A stretch of 64,000 bases of DNA from Planosporangium flavigriseum (GTDB lineage Bacteria > Actinomycetota > Actinomycetes > Mycobacteriales > Micromonosporaceae). This document shows positions 8,524 through 16,936 of this stretch, piece after piece (the stretch's first letter is position 1; every line of letters starts with the position of its first letter). Under the pieces are notes generated by a model that had not been told where the DNA came from, did not search any database, and saw only the letters and a program-made list of their open reading frames with translations. The position numbers and the translations under genes are program-made. The stretch is taken from the NCBI RefSeq assembly GCF_011947225.1, contig NZ_JAATVW010000001.1:62001-126000 (forward strand), written 5' to 3'.

Positions 8524-8657
8524 CACGAAGGGGAGTAGCCCCCAACGTCGTGGTCGACATACTGACGCGTTCGTACGCGTCCGGCCCGACGGCCTCATCG
8601 ATGGGGCGGGCGAGACCTTCGGCTTATGGCTATGCAAAGCCGGGCCGAGGTTTCGTC
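8524..8657 (+). ncRNA. yybP-ykoY-type manganese riboswitch
   Basis: The leader of the GDT1-family gene carries the conserved blocks of this class: GGGGAGTAG at 8530-8538, a GACATACTG block at 8556-8564, and a 3' region with GAGACCTTCGGC, TATGGCTATGC and GCCGGGCCGAGG. ACGAA (8525-8529) can pair with TTCGT (8652-8656) to close P1. The variable arm lies between. The class senses Mn2+ and activates exporters in other bacteria. The rest of the 353-bp gap before the gene (8343-8523) shows no gene. A TAGATT at 8511-8516 could be the -10 box, but no good -35 is visible. Confidence 0.88.
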
Positions 8658-8695
8658 GACACGGAATCCGACCCGGCACGACCGGGAAGGATTAC

Positions 8696-9283
8696 ATGAG
8701 CGGGTTCCTCACCGCCCTGGCGGTTAGTTTCGCTGTCATCTTCGTCGCTGAACTCGGTGACAAGTCTCAGCTGATGGCCATGACGTTCGCCACCAGGTTC
8801 AAGCCCTTGCCGGTGCTCATCGGCATCACCATCGCCACAGCGGTGGTACACGCTGTTTCCGTCGGGATCGGCTACGGGCTCGGCGCGACGCTGCCCACCG
8901 GCTGGATCGCACTGATCGCCGGCCTGTCGTTCCTCGCCTTCGGCGCGTGGACGCTGCGCGGCGATTCCCTCACGGACGAGGAAAAGTCGAAGGCCGAACG
9001 CACCACCCGAGGCGCGGTCGTCGCGGTGAGCGTGGCGTTCTTCCTCGCGGAGCTGGGCGACAAGACCATGCTGGCGACCATCACCCTGGCAACCCAGCAC
9101 GGCTGGTTCGGAACGTGGCTGGGCTCGACCGTCGGCATGGTCGCCGCCGACGCGCTCGCGATCCTGGTCGGGCGGGCGCTCGGCAAGCGCCTGCCGGAGA
9201 AGGCGATCAAGTACGGCGCGGCGGCGCTGTTCGCCATCTTCGGGGTGTGGCTCCTCGTAGACGCAATCGGCCAGCTCACCTGA
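8696..9283 (+). CDS. GDT1/TMEM165 (UPF0016) family cation exporter, likely Mn2+
   Basis: 195 aa membrane protein with two homologous halves, each carrying the family signature: ELGDKS at residues 19-24 and ELGDKT near 119. Six hydrophobic segments are apparent, with a charged loop (TDEEKSKAER) between the halves. Family members export Mn2+ or Ca2+ in exchange for protons. The upstream manganese riboswitch makes Mn2+ detoxification the best reading. It is a single-gene unit ending at a strong hairpin. Confidence 0.9.
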   Translation: MSGFLTALAVSFAVIFVAELGDKSQLMAMTFATRFKPLPVLIGITIATAVVHAVSVGIGYGLGATLPTGWIALIAGLSFLAFGAWTLRGDSLTDEEKSKAERTTRGAVVAVSVAFFLAELGDKTMLATITLATQHGWFGTWLGSTVGMVAADALAILVGRALGKRLPEKAIKYGAAALFAIFGVWLLVDAIGQLT

Positions 9284-9301
9284 CAGCGGCCGATCGCCGT
9301 C

Positions 9302-9345
9302 GACAGCGGTGGGTGTCGCTGGAACCAGCGACACCCACCGCTGTC
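9302..9345. terminator. Bidirectional hairpin terminator
   Basis: A perfect inverted repeat with 21-bp arms and AA between them separates the convergent exporter and DUF2470 genes. No U-tract follows on either strand, which is usual for actinomycete terminators. It starts 18 bp after the exporter stop and ends 10 bp before the DUF2470 stop. Confidence 0.85.
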
Positions 9346-9355
9346 TGCAGTGGCA

Positions 9356-10063
9356 TCAGTGCCCGATCGAGCGCCGGCAACGCCCAGCGCGGGCGAGTAG
9401 TTCGCGCATGCGCTCCGCCGCCTGGTGGGCCTGCTCCAGCGGATTCGCGAAGGGCAGTCGCACATCCCGATCGTGGCTGGCAAACTCCAGCCGCAAGACG
9501 ACGCCGAAGCGGTCGAGCCGTACGGGCTGGATGCGCCGAACGCCGTGCAGGCGGTGTGGCGGTACCAGGCGTGACAGGCTCTCTATCGCCTGCGGATGGC
9601 CGTCGACGAGGTGGCACAGCAGCTCCGCCTCAGCGACGGCAAGAGGATCCGGCCGGGCGGACGCGAAATCGGCCGGACCGATGTCGGTGGCGCCGTGCGG
9701 TTCGACGAGTTCAGCGGCGGCGAGGTCGAGCACCGCGAGTTGCTCGGCGCCGCTTGTCACGGCCGGGTCGTCTCCCGAACTCAGCCAACCGGTGAGCGTT
9801 GCGCGGCAGCGGACACGATTGCGCACAGCGACGGGGGCGACATCGGTCAGCTCGATCATCGCGACGAGCTCCCCCTGGTGCAGGAGCTCTTGGGCAAGGC
9901 AGCTGCCGTTGGGGAACTCCAGCATCAGCCGGCCGGTGTCGTCGACGTGATGCCGGCCGACGAGGTCGGCGTGATGACCGGGGGTCCGCAGTCGCAGCGA
10001 TGAGGCCGCGACGAGCAACGAGCGCAGCCGCTCGGCAGGCTCGGGGTCAGGCTTGCGGGACAT
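9356..10063 (-). CDS. DUF2470 domain protein (HugZ/PNPOx-like), iron-regulated
   Basis: 235 aa. The N-terminal half resembles the split-barrel PNPOx-like domain (LRTPGHHADLVGRHHVDD). The C-terminal half matches DUF2470: EAELLCHLVDGHPQAIESL, RIQPVRLDRFGVVLRLEF and DRDVRLPFANPL. Related proteins bind or degrade haem. An iron box lies 13 bp before the ATG, so expression is probably repressed by a DtxR/IdeR-type protein when iron is plentiful, in line with iron or haem acquisition. It stands alone. Confidence 0.82.
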   Translation of the reverse strand: MSRKPDPEPAERLRSLLVAASSLRLRTPGHHADLVGRHHVDDTGRLMLEFPNGSCLAQELLHQGELVAMIELTDVAPVAVRNRVRCRATLTGWLSSGDDPAVTSGAEQLAVLDLAAAELVEPHGATDIGPADFASARPDPLAVAEAELLCHLVDGHPQAIESLSRLVPPHRLHGVRRIQPVRLDRFGVVLRLEFASHDRDVRLPFANPLEQAHQAAERMRELLARAGRCRRSIGH

Positions 10064-10075
10064 GGCACCTCCGAC

Positions 10076-10094
10076 TTAGGTTAGGCTCACCTTA
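10076..10094 (-). promoter_or_regulatory. DtxR/IdeR iron box
   Basis: TTAGGTTAGGCTCACCTTA matches 17 of 19 positions of the consensus TTAGGTTAGGCTAACCTAA. It lies 13-31 bp upstream of the DUF2470 start, in the position expected to block the promoter. Confidence 0.85.
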
Positions 10095-10247
10095 GTTGAA
10101 GGCCACGACATGGGCCAGCCACGACCCGAGGTCCGACTGCCGGAGCGGGCGGAGGTGCCGGTCGTCTACAACGAACAGCCCGTCGTCGGGCGCAACTCCC
10201 GCCGATTCACCGGCTACCTGGATCGTCCGCCCCGAGGGTGGTTGAGG

Positions 10248-11102
10248 CTAGGGAAGCGACGCCTGGACCCGGCCGTCCACCACGCGGGTACGCAACAGCG
10301 GCTGGTCGGTCGCGGCCGGTCCGCGCACGACAACACCGTCGGCCAGCCGGAACGTACTGCCGTGCCAGGGGCATACCACGCAGTCGGCGCCGCCCACGCG
10401 GGTCAGCTCGCCGTCGCCGAGCGGCCCGGTGTGGTGGCCGCACCGTTCGATCATCACGGTCACCCCGTCGCCGAGACGCGTGACAAGCACCGGCACGTCG
10501 CCGATGCGGGCCACCATCGGCTTTCCCTCGGTCAGCTCGGCGTGCTCGCACAGGTCGTGCCAGCCCTCGGGGATCTGCCGCAGAAACGGCTCGGCCTGGT
10601 TGACCCCGGCGGCCTGCCGGAAGCTCAGATGGCCGCCGACGTAGGCGCCGAGGCTCGCCGTGCCCAGTCCGGCGTACGCCAGCCACCTCCCGCGTCGGCC
10701 GTTGCCGGTCAGCCGCGCGGCCAGGGAGCCGGCGTACAGGCCGAGCGCGATCGCGTTGGCGGCCGCGTGCACGAGGCCGACGCGGCGCTGCTTGCGCGAC
10801 AGCGACGCCCAGTCGGTCAATCCGGCGACGGCGGCCGGCACAGCGGTTGCGGTTCCGACGCCCACCAGTACCGTCGCCGCTTTTCCGGTGCCGGGAAGCG
10901 CGTCCAGCACGGCGGCGCTCATCCAGGCGCCGACGGGCAGTTGGACGGCCGCGGGGTGCAGCGGGTGGCCGAGCCACACGCCGTGCAGCGCGTCCCGTAC
11001 CCGATCCGGCAGCACGGCCCGCACCCCGCGCCGCAGCGGATCGCCTACCCGGTCCAGTGCGCCGGCCATTTCCACCCGGTCCAGCAGCTTCCGCATCGCC
11101 AT
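10248..11102 (-). CDS. Rieske [2Fe-2S] protein with DUF2231 membrane domain
   Basis: 284 aa from ATG 11102 (AAAGG 7 bp upstream); ATG 11096 is an alternative. The N-terminal 170 residues are a DUF2231 membrane domain: LGHPLHPAAVQLPVGAW, then four hydrophobic segments. The C-terminal domain has both Rieske boxes, CGHHTGPL and CPWHGSTF, which supply two Cys and two His to a 2Fe-2S cluster. It is probably a membrane electron carrier. No oxygenase or cytochrome partner is adjacent. A hairpin overlaps its ribosome-binding region. Confidence 0.9.
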   Translation of the reverse strand: MAMRKLLDRVEMAGALDRVGDPLRRGVRAVLPDRVRDALHGVWLGHPLHPAAVQLPVGAWMSAAVLDALPGTGKAATVLVGVGTATAVPAAVAGLTDWASLSRKQRRVGLVHAAANAIALGLYAGSLAARLTGNGRRGRWLAYAGLGTASLGAYVGGHLSFRQAAGVNQAEPFLRQIPEGWHDLCEHAELTEGKPMVARIGDVPVLVTRLGDGVTVMIERCGHHTGPLGDGELTRVGGADCVVCPWHGSTFRLADGVVVRGPAATDQPLLRTRVVDGRVQASLP

Positions 11103-11110
11103 GGCGTGCC

Positions 11111-11136
11111 TTTGCCCGCCGCGAGCGGCGGGCAAA
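11111..11136 (-). repeat. Intergenic hairpin touching the Rieske ribosome site
   Basis: A perfect inverted repeat (TTTGCCCGCC, 6-bp loop, GGCGGGCAAA) lies between the pirin stop and the Rieske start. On the minus strand the distal arm ends in CAAAGG, the putative ribosome site. It could be a terminator or a structure that limits Rieske translation. Confidence 0.6.
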
Positions 11137-11148
11137 CAGCGACTGTTG

Positions 11149-12039
11149 TCAGCGGCCGTACTTCAGCCGCGCCTGGCGCGGCACCTGGCCGAATTTTCCG
11201 GCGTGGAAGTCCGTGAACGCCTGCGCGATCTCGGTGCGCTTGTTCATTACGAACGGGCCGCCCATCGCGACCGGCTCGCGGATCGGCCGGCCACTGTAGA
11301 TCATTACCTTGCTCTGCTCGTCCCGGTCGGGGGCGGCCACCTTCAGCAGACTATCCGCTGCGGTGCGGCCGCTGGGGTCGGACCAGGCGGTCTGCCCAGC
11401 CTGGACGGTCCGGCCAGCGACGATGACCTCGCCGGAGATCACGTAGGCGAAGGCCCGGTGGTTGGCCGGCAGTGGGTACTCGGTCGACGCGCCGGGATCG
11501 AGCGTGACGATCGCGCCCTGTACCGGCCAGTGGTTGAGCGCCGGCCCGGTGACCCCGGCGATCGTGCCGGAGACGACGTCGATCACCACGCCCGGCAGCG
11601 TCAGGCGCGGCCGGCCGGTGGCCAGCACATCCTGGTAGCGGGTGGCGGCCATCTTGGAGCGGGCGGGCAGGTTCAGCCACAGTTGCAGCGTGTGGGCGTG
11701 CTCGTTCCGGAAAGCGAGCTCACGGTGGATGATGCCGCGCCCGGCCGTCATCCACTGGACGTCTCCGGCCTGGAGCGCGCCGGCGTTGCCGAGGTTGTCG
11801 CCGTGTTCGAGGACGCCGTCGAGCACCGTGGTGACCGTCTCCAGGCCGCGGTGCGGGTGCCACTCGAACCCGGGCTCGGAGAACCAGTCCTCCGACAGCA
11901 GCAGGAACGGGTCGGTCAGCGACGGGTCGACCGGCGCGATGATGAGCGCCTTGTCGTCGACCTGGGCGTCCGGGCCGAAGTGCTGCTTGGTCGTCACCCG
12001 TGACACGGTGCGACCCTGGGCGAGCGTGGGAGTACCCAT
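11149..12039 (-). CDS. Pirin family protein
   Basis: 296 aa bicupin from ATG 12039 (GAGGACGG upstream); an ATG at 12075 would extend it into the operator region. The N-terminal cupin shows HPHRGLETVT, GDVQWMTAGRGIIHRE and LQLWLNLP, including the metal-binding His/His/His/Glu pattern. The C-terminal half has the usual GPFVMN motif. Pirins bind iron and some are quercetinases or redox sensors. It is divergent from a MarR regulator with two palindromes between them, so it is the likely target of that regulator. Confidence 0.92.
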   Translation of the reverse strand: MGTPTLAQGRTVSRVTTKQHFGPDAQVDDKALIIAPVDPSLTDPFLLLSEDWFSEPGFEWHPHRGLETVTTVLDGVLEHGDNLGNAGALQAGDVQWMTAGRGIIHRELAFRNEHAHTLQLWLNLPARSKMAATRYQDVLATGRPRLTLPGVVIDVVSGTIAGVTGPALNHWPVQGAIVTLDPGASTEYPLPANHRAFAYVISGEVIVAGRTVQAGQTAWSDPSGRTAADSLLKVAAPDRDEQSKVMIYSGRPIREPVAMGGPFVMNKRTEIAQAFTDFHAGKFGQVPRQARLKYGR

Positions 12040-12064
12040 GATGTGCCGTCCTCGATTCGTTTGC

Positions 12065-12108
12065 TGACGCGTCAATAATCTACCGCCGGGAATGCTGACG
12101 TGTCAGCA
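12065..12108. promoter_or_regulatory. MarR operators between pirin and marR
   Basis: Two related palindromes lie in the 91-bp divergent gap: TGACGCGTCA core at 12065-12074 and TGCTGACGTGTCAGCA at 12093-12108. Their centres are 31 bp apart, about three helix turns. They are well placed for one MarR-type repressor to control both promoters. Confidence 0.75.
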
Positions 12109-12130
12109 ATCTGCGCGGTAATGTGACCCG

Positions 12131-12592
12131 GTGAGCAACCCGAGGTGGCTGGACGAGCGCGCGGCGCGCATGTGGCGCGCGTTCCACGAGATGCGCCGCC
12201 ACCTGGACAAGGCGATCGAGCGCCAGTTGGCCGACGCCGGGCTGTCCACCGCGGACTACAACCTGCTCGTCCCGCTCTCCGAAGCGCCCGGCGACGGACT
12301 GCGCGCGCGTGACCTCGCCAGCCACGTCGACTGGGACCGTAGCCGGCTGTCCCACCAGCTTCGCCGCATGGAGCAACGGGGACTCATCACCCGCCGGGAC
12401 TGCCCGACCGACGCCCGGGGCACGATGATCATGTTGACCCCGGCCGGGAGGAGAGCCGTCGAGGCGGCCGCCCCCGGGCACGTCGAAACCGTCCGCCGCC
12501 ACTTCGTCGACCTCCTCAGCCCGGAGGAGATCGACACCCTCACCGCGATCTCGACGCGGGTCCGCGACAGCGGCGCGGACATCGCCCCCTGA
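12131..12592 (+). CDS. MarR-family transcriptional regulator
   Basis: 153 aa winged-helix protein. The recognition region DLASHVDWDRSRLSHQLRRM and the wing RRDCPTDARGTMIMLTPAG are typical MarR features, and C-terminal helices supply the dimer interface. GTG 12131 is the only sensible start. It is divergent from the pirin gene and flanked by matching palindromes, suggesting ligand- or oxidant-relieved repression of pirin and of itself. No Cys-based sensor is obvious. Confidence 0.92.
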   Translation: MSNPRWLDERAARMWRAFHEMRRHLDKAIERQLADAGLSTADYNLLVPLSEAPGDGLRARDLASHVDWDRSRLSHQLRRMEQRGLITRRDCPTDARGTMIMLTPAGRRAVEAAAPGHVETVRRHFVDLLSPEEIDTLTAISTRVRDSGADIAP

Positions 12593-12595
12593 CCG

Positions 12596-12997
12596 TCAGC
12601 GTTCGACCGTCCGGGCCACCCGGCGAGACGGCTTGAAGGCGTACAGGTCGACGGTGGCGGGCGGATCGGCGATGCCGGGCCCGCCGGCGCCCACCCAGGC
12701 GGTGATGTCGTCGACCGCGCCGTCGTCGAGGACGAAGCCCAGCCACACCGGCCGCGCGCCGGCGCTCCGGCCGGCGGGCGAGGGGTTGATGACGACGACG
12801 TTCGAGTACTCGCAGACGTCCAGGCAGTCGCTGAGCCGGAGCTGCGCGACGCCGGCGAGCTTCGCGCGCAGCCGCGCCAACTGCGCGGCGTGGTCGACGC
12901 CCGGATGTTTGGCGGTGGTGCCACAGCAGCAGCCGCGGCAGACCGTCACCGTACATCTGGCCCCGGCGTCCCCGCCGCTCGAACGTGCGCGCTTCAC
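12596..12997 (-). CDS. Thioredoxin-fold (2Fe-2S) ferredoxin-like protein
   Basis: 133 aa. The motif VCRGCCCGTTAKHPG near the N-terminus and LSDCLDVCEYSNVVVINPS later provide the cysteines of a thioredoxin-like 2Fe-2S ferredoxin, and the C-terminal part is an alpha/beta domain. It is annotated widely in actinobacteria without a known partner. The GTG start at 12997 has only a weak ribosome site. The gene ends 3 bp before the marR stop in convergent orientation. Confidence 0.75.
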   Translation of the reverse strand: MKRARSSGGDAGARCTVTVCRGCCCGTTAKHPGVDHAAQLARLRAKLAGVAQLRLSDCLDVCEYSNVVVINPSPAGRSAGARPVWLGFVLDDGAVDDITAWVGAGGPGIADPPATVDLYAFKPSRRVARTVER

Positions 12998-13043
12998 GCC
13001 GACGACCGTACCGGTGCGGCAGTCAGCCGCGCACGGTAGGCAC

Positions 13044-13946
13044 CTACGGCAGGACCGCGCGTGCGGGGCCGGTCAGCACGACCGACCGGCTGAGATTGCG
13101 GGGCGAGTCGGGATTGAGGCCACGCGACTCCGCGAGCGCGACCGCCGCGCGCTGCGCGACGACCAGCGAAGCCAGCGGGTCCAGCGGAAGGTCCACCACC
13201 GTCGCGCCGACCGACCGCGCCTCCGCGGCGAGGGCCGGGTTGAGCGGACCGAACGACCACACGACGCTGCCGGGGCCGGACACGCTCATCGGCCCGTGGC
13301 GGTACTCGAGAGCGGGGTAAGCCTCCGTCCACGCCTGCGCCGCCTCCCGCAGCTTCAGGGCGGCCTCCTGGGCGAGACCGACCGTCCACCCCCGCCCGAC
13401 GAACGTCCACTGCGGCACGATGCCGGGGTCGACCGGCAGTTCGACGGCCAGTGCCCGGCCGGCGTCGGCCGCGGCGGCGGCCGCGCCGCCGTCGCCGGCG
13501 TGCGCGCGGAGCAGGGTGAGCGCCGTCGTGGCGAAGCGCGTCTGGACCACCGACCGCTCGTCGGCGAAGGGCAGCGCGATCACGTCGTCGGCCGCGGCAC
13601 CGACGGGCCCGTCCGGTACCGCGGTGAGCGCGACCGAGCGTCCGGCGAGACCACGGCCCAGAACGTGGACGACCTCAGAGGTCGTACCGGACCGCGTGAT
13701 CGCCACCATGACGTCGTAACGCCGCCCCGCCGGCAACTCGGACGCCGGGTAGGCGTCCGACCGGCCATGCCCCGCCCGTTCGCGTAGAGCGGCCGCCGCC
13801 TGCGCCATGTAGAGCGAGGTTCCGCAGCCGACGAAGCACACGTCCGCACCCTCGGCCGGCAACAGCTCGGCGACCTCAGGCGCGAGTTGCGCGGCACGCC
13901 GCCACAGGTCCGGTTGGGTTGCGATCTCCTCCGCGGTTGTGCTCAT
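13044..13946 (-). CDS. SIS-domain sugar isomerase/deaminase
   Basis: 300 aa with two SIS domains, like the isomerase half of GlmS and AgaS. Visible are VGCGTSLYMAQAAA, ITRSGTTSEVVHVL (phosphosugar-binding Ser/Thr cluster), FVGRGWTVGLAQEAALKLREAA and AYPALEYRHGP. It probably isomerises or deaminates an amino-sugar phosphate. It is divergent from a secreted hydrolase and near a ROK repressor, fitting local sugar use. No N-terminal glutaminase domain is present. Confidence 0.85.
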   Translation of the reverse strand: MSTTAEEIATQPDLWRRAAQLAPEVAELLPAEGADVCFVGCGTSLYMAQAAAALRERAGHGRSDAYPASELPAGRRYDVMVAITRSGTTSEVVHVLGRGLAGRSVALTAVPDGPVGAAADDVIALPFADERSVVQTRFATTALTLLRAHAGDGGAAAAAADAGRALAVELPVDPGIVPQWTFVGRGWTVGLAQEAALKLREAAQAWTEAYPALEYRHGPMSVSGPGSVVWSFGPLNPALAAEARSVGATVVDLPLDPLASLVVAQRAAVALAESRGLNPDSPRNLSRSVVLTGPARAVLP

Positions 13947-14059
13947 CGGCAGATGATCTGGCTAGTTTTACGCACCGTCAAGCGCTGTTTGCGGCTATCC
14001 AGGCAAGGTCACGGTGGCCTGGCGTGCGGACCCCTGGCGGGGACCGGCCGAGGGAAGTA

Positions 14060-14092
14060 AGTTACTCGAAAGTAATCAGTTTATTTAAACTT
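14060..14092 (+). promoter_or_regulatory. AT-rich operator-like element, copy 1
   Basis: The promoter region of the secreted hydrolase holds AGTTACTCGAAAGTAATC followed by AGTTTATTTAAACTT. It contains two small inverted repeats (TTACT-CGAA-AGTAA and AGTTTA-TT-TAAACT). It shares AGTTA, AAGTAATC and TTwAACTTA in the same order with the ROK-zwf intergenic region at 16937-16971. Confidence 0.55.
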
Positions 14093-14152
14093 AAGAGTGG
14101 CGTCGGGCGCGCGATGCTCCGGCCCCTCCTCCCCGCCGCGCAAGGAGCCAGC

Positions 14153-15682
14153 ATGCGCCGTCGCCCCGCCCGGCTCGCCGTCGCCGTCGTCGTCGCCGCC
14201 CTCGTTTCCGGTAACGCCGCGGCCGCGGCGGCCACCGCCGCCCCCGCACCGGGCTCCGTCGAGTACCTCGCCCGCGACACCCGGAACATCGCCGAGGCCT
14301 ACGGCCGGCAGACCGCGCCGGACGGCCAACTCTCGCTGGCGTACGGACTGGCCGAGGCCCAGTACATCGGCCCCGTCTACGCCGGCCAGCTCGCCGCCCA
14401 GGCCGCCACGCCCACCCGGCCGGCGCTCTCCCCGGGCCTGCTGGCGCCGGGCTGGAACAGCGGCAACCCGTACCGCAAAGACTGGGCCGGCACCCGCGGC
14501 ACGATCACCCCGGTCGCCTTCACCAACCGCTACGGCGCCCTGGTCCGCGGCGACGTCTTCGCGCCGCTGCCCGACGCCCGCGACCCCTACACCGGCCGCG
14601 CGCTTACGGCGCCGTACCCCGGCGTCGTCATCACCACCGGCTCGGTGCAGGGCAGCGAGCGGATGTACTGGTGGCTGGCGCAGGACCTCGCCGAGCGCGG
14701 GTACGTGGTGCTCACCTACGACGTCCAGGGCCAGGGCACCAGCGAGACGCTGCCCCACCAGAGCCCCATCGAGGACCTGCCCTACTGCAACCTCGCCGCC
14801 GCAGCGCCAACCGGCGAACAGAGCCCGTGCCCCGGCGTGCCGTCCCAGCAGACGGCGAACTTCGTCTACGGCACCGAGGACGCGATCGACTTCTTCCTCT
14901 CCACGCCCGGCGCGCCGTACCCCACCCCGTCCGCCGGCAGCGCCGATGTCGACGCGTACAACCCGATGTGGCGACTGTTCGACCGCTCGCCCGATCAGCA
15001 GACCGTCACGCCGGGCCGCACCACGCGGCTGGCGCTGGTCGGCCACTCGCTCGGCGCGCTCGCCGTCTCGTACGTGCAGGGCGTCGACGAGCGGGTCGCG
15101 GCGGTCGTCGCCCTCGACAAGCTCGCGACGCGGGCCGCGATCGGAAGCACCTCGCCACCGTTCGATGCCCAGGGCCCGCTGCGGCCGGTTGTCCCCGGCC
15201 TCGGGGTGCAGTCGGAGTACGGCTTCACCGTGGCGCCGTACTGGGCCAACCCCGGCCTGTTCGATCAGTCGGGGGTCGGGTCGCCGACGAGCGCGCCGGA
15301 CCCGTACCGGGAGGAGAAGACCGGGTACGCCGGCTGGAAGGCCGCCGGGGTGGACACGATGGTGGTCGTGCCGCGGGCGTCGACGCATCTGGAGTACACC
15401 GACATCCCGTACGTGCTGCCCGCCTCCCGGTACGGCCAGGACGTGGCCAGCCACTACACGCAGGCCTGGCTGGACAGGTACCTCAAGCACGACCCGGCGG
15501 CCGACGCCGCGCTGCTCGCGACGTCCTTCCGGTACCTGGAGCCGACCAGCAGCGGGGCGTGGCGGCCGGTGACGCTGAACCGGTCCGACCGGCTGTCGTT
15601 CTACTTCTGCTCCGGCTACGCCCTCACGACCGGCACCGGCCGACAGGTGAACGACGACATCGCGGGCGTCGGCTGCGCCTGA
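14153..15682 (+). CDS. Secreted alpha/beta hydrolase
   Basis: 509 aa from ATG 14153 with AAGGAG seven bases upstream. An Arg-rich start (MRRRPAR) and the hydrophobic run LAVAVVVAALVSGNAAAAAA make a signal peptide cleaved near ATAAPA. The hydrolase core shows GVVITTGSVQGSERMYWWLAQDLAERGYVVLTYDVQGQG, nucleophile elbow GHSLGA, and a late His in STHLEY. The substrate is unknown; the length and an insert of about 100 residues before the elbow exceed a minimal lipase. Its upstream element resembles that of the ROK/zwf operon. Confidence 0.85.
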   Translation: MRRRPARLAVAVVVAALVSGNAAAAAATAAPAPGSVEYLARDTRNIAEAYGRQTAPDGQLSLAYGLAEAQYIGPVYAGQLAAQAATPTRPALSPGLLAPGWNSGNPYRKDWAGTRGTITPVAFTNRYGALVRGDVFAPLPDARDPYTGRALTAPYPGVVITTGSVQGSERMYWWLAQDLAERGYVVLTYDVQGQGTSETLPHQSPIEDLPYCNLAAAAPTGEQSPCPGVPSQQTANFVYGTEDAIDFFLSTPGAPYPTPSAGSADVDAYNPMWRLFDRSPDQQTVTPGRTTRLALVGHSLGALAVSYVQGVDERVAAVVALDKLATRAAIGSTSPPFDAQGPLRPVVPGLGVQSEYGFTVAPYWANPGLFDQSGVGSPTSAPDPYREEKTGYAGWKAAGVDTMVVVPRASTHLEYTDIPYVLPASRYGQDVASHYTQAWLDRYLKHDPAADAALLATSFRYLEPTSSGAWRPVTLNRSDRLSFYFCSGYALTTGTGRQVNDDIAGVGCA

Positions 15683-15691
15683 CGGTAGCGG

Positions 15692-16915
15692 CTACGCCAG
15701 ATTCAGGTTCCGTGTCGCGTGGGTGGCCGCGTCGATGGCGGACGCGGAGGTGATCCAGTCGTTGATGAGGGCGGCGCAGCCGATGATGCCCTGACGGTCG
15801 GCGAACGTGCTGGCGACGATGCGCAACTGGCGGGTCGCGAGCGTGGTCGACCGCTGGTACACGGTCTCGCGCAGGCCCGCGACGAACGGCTCGTACGCGC
15901 TGGCCAGGTCGCCACCGATGACGACGACCTCGGGGTTGAGCAGGGTGACCGCGGCCGACAGCACCTCTCCGACGCGGCGGCCGGCATCCCGGATCATGCC
16001 GAGCGCCTCGGGGTCGCCCTTGAGCGCGATCGCCACCGCGTCGCGGACGTGCTTGACGTCGCGCCCCAGCCCCTGGAGCGCCTTGGCGATGGCCCATCCG
16101 CCGGCGACCGCTTCGACGCAGTTGGTCTGCCCGCACCGGCACCGCACGGGCGGTTCGACCGGGATCGGTACGTGACCGAGTTCACCAGCGGCGGACAGCG
16201 CACCGTGCTGCAGCACGCCGCCCATCACGATGCCGATGTTGATGCCGGTCGAGGCCTTGACCATGATCATGTCCGAGACGCCGCGGAGCGGACCGCGCCG
16301 TTCGGCGATCGTCATGACGTTGACGTCCTTCTCCACCAGGACGGGGACGTCCAGGTCGCGGCGGAACAGCTCGCGCAGCGGGATGCCGTCCCAGGCCGGT
16401 AGCGCGGCGGAGCTGACCATCGCGCCCGACTCGGGGTCGACGCTGCCCGGCACGCTGACGCCGATGCCGCGCACCTCGGACAGCTGACGCCCGCAGTCGG
16501 TGACCATCCGGTACAGCTGGTCCACCACCGGCGGCAGGCAGTGCTGCGGGCCGATCGTCTGATCGACCTCCATCGAGTGCTCGGCCAGCACGGAACCGCC
16601 CAGGTCGGCGACTGCCAGCTGGATCCGGCTCCGGCCCACGGACGCCGCCAGCACGACTCCACCCGCCGCGTTGAACCGCAGCCGGGCGGCCGGCCGCCCG
16701 CCGGTCGACTCGGCGCCCGACTCCTCGACGAGCAGCCCCAGCGCGAGTAACTGGCCGACCCGCGCGGTCACCGCGGTGCGCGACAGGCCGGTCGTCCGGC
16801 CGATGTCGGTGCGGCTCAGGCCACTCTCGGCCAGGACCAGCTGCATGATCTCACCGGCCGTGGGCGGGTGGTCGGCGAAGCGGCGGCGGTCGCCGGCGGC
16901 ATCGGAGAGTGTCAC
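15692..16915 (-). CDS. ROK-family transcriptional repressor
   Basis: 407 aa. It has an N-terminal winged helix (MQLVLAESGLSRTDIGRTTGLSRTAVTARVGQLLALGLL), then a sugar-kinase-like ROK domain with the zinc motif GHVPIPVEPPVRCRCGQTNC and MVKASTGINIGIVMGG. Such proteins release DNA on binding a sugar or sugar phosphate. It is divergent from zwf-edd-eda over a 146-bp AT-rich gap, so control of the Entner-Doudoroff operon is likely. Its stop lies 9 bp from the convergent hydrolase stop. Confidence 0.9.
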   Translation of the reverse strand: MTLSDAAGDRRRFADHPPTAGEIMQLVLAESGLSRTDIGRTTGLSRTAVTARVGQLLALGLLVEESGAESTGGRPAARLRFNAAGGVVLAASVGRSRIQLAVADLGGSVLAEHSMEVDQTIGPQHCLPPVVDQLYRMVTDCGRQLSEVRGIGVSVPGSVDPESGAMVSSAALPAWDGIPLRELFRRDLDVPVLVEKDVNVMTIAERRGPLRGVSDMIMVKASTGINIGIVMGGVLQHGALSAAGELGHVPIPVEPPVRCRCGQTNCVEAVAGGWAIAKALQGLGRDVKHVRDAVAIALKGDPEALGMIRDAGRRVGEVLSAAVTLLNPEVVVIGGDLASAYEPFVAGLRETVYQRSTTLATRQLRIVASTFADRQGIIGCAALINDWITSASAIDAATHATRNLNLA

Positions 16916-16936
16916 GAAAGAAGTACATCACCGCCG

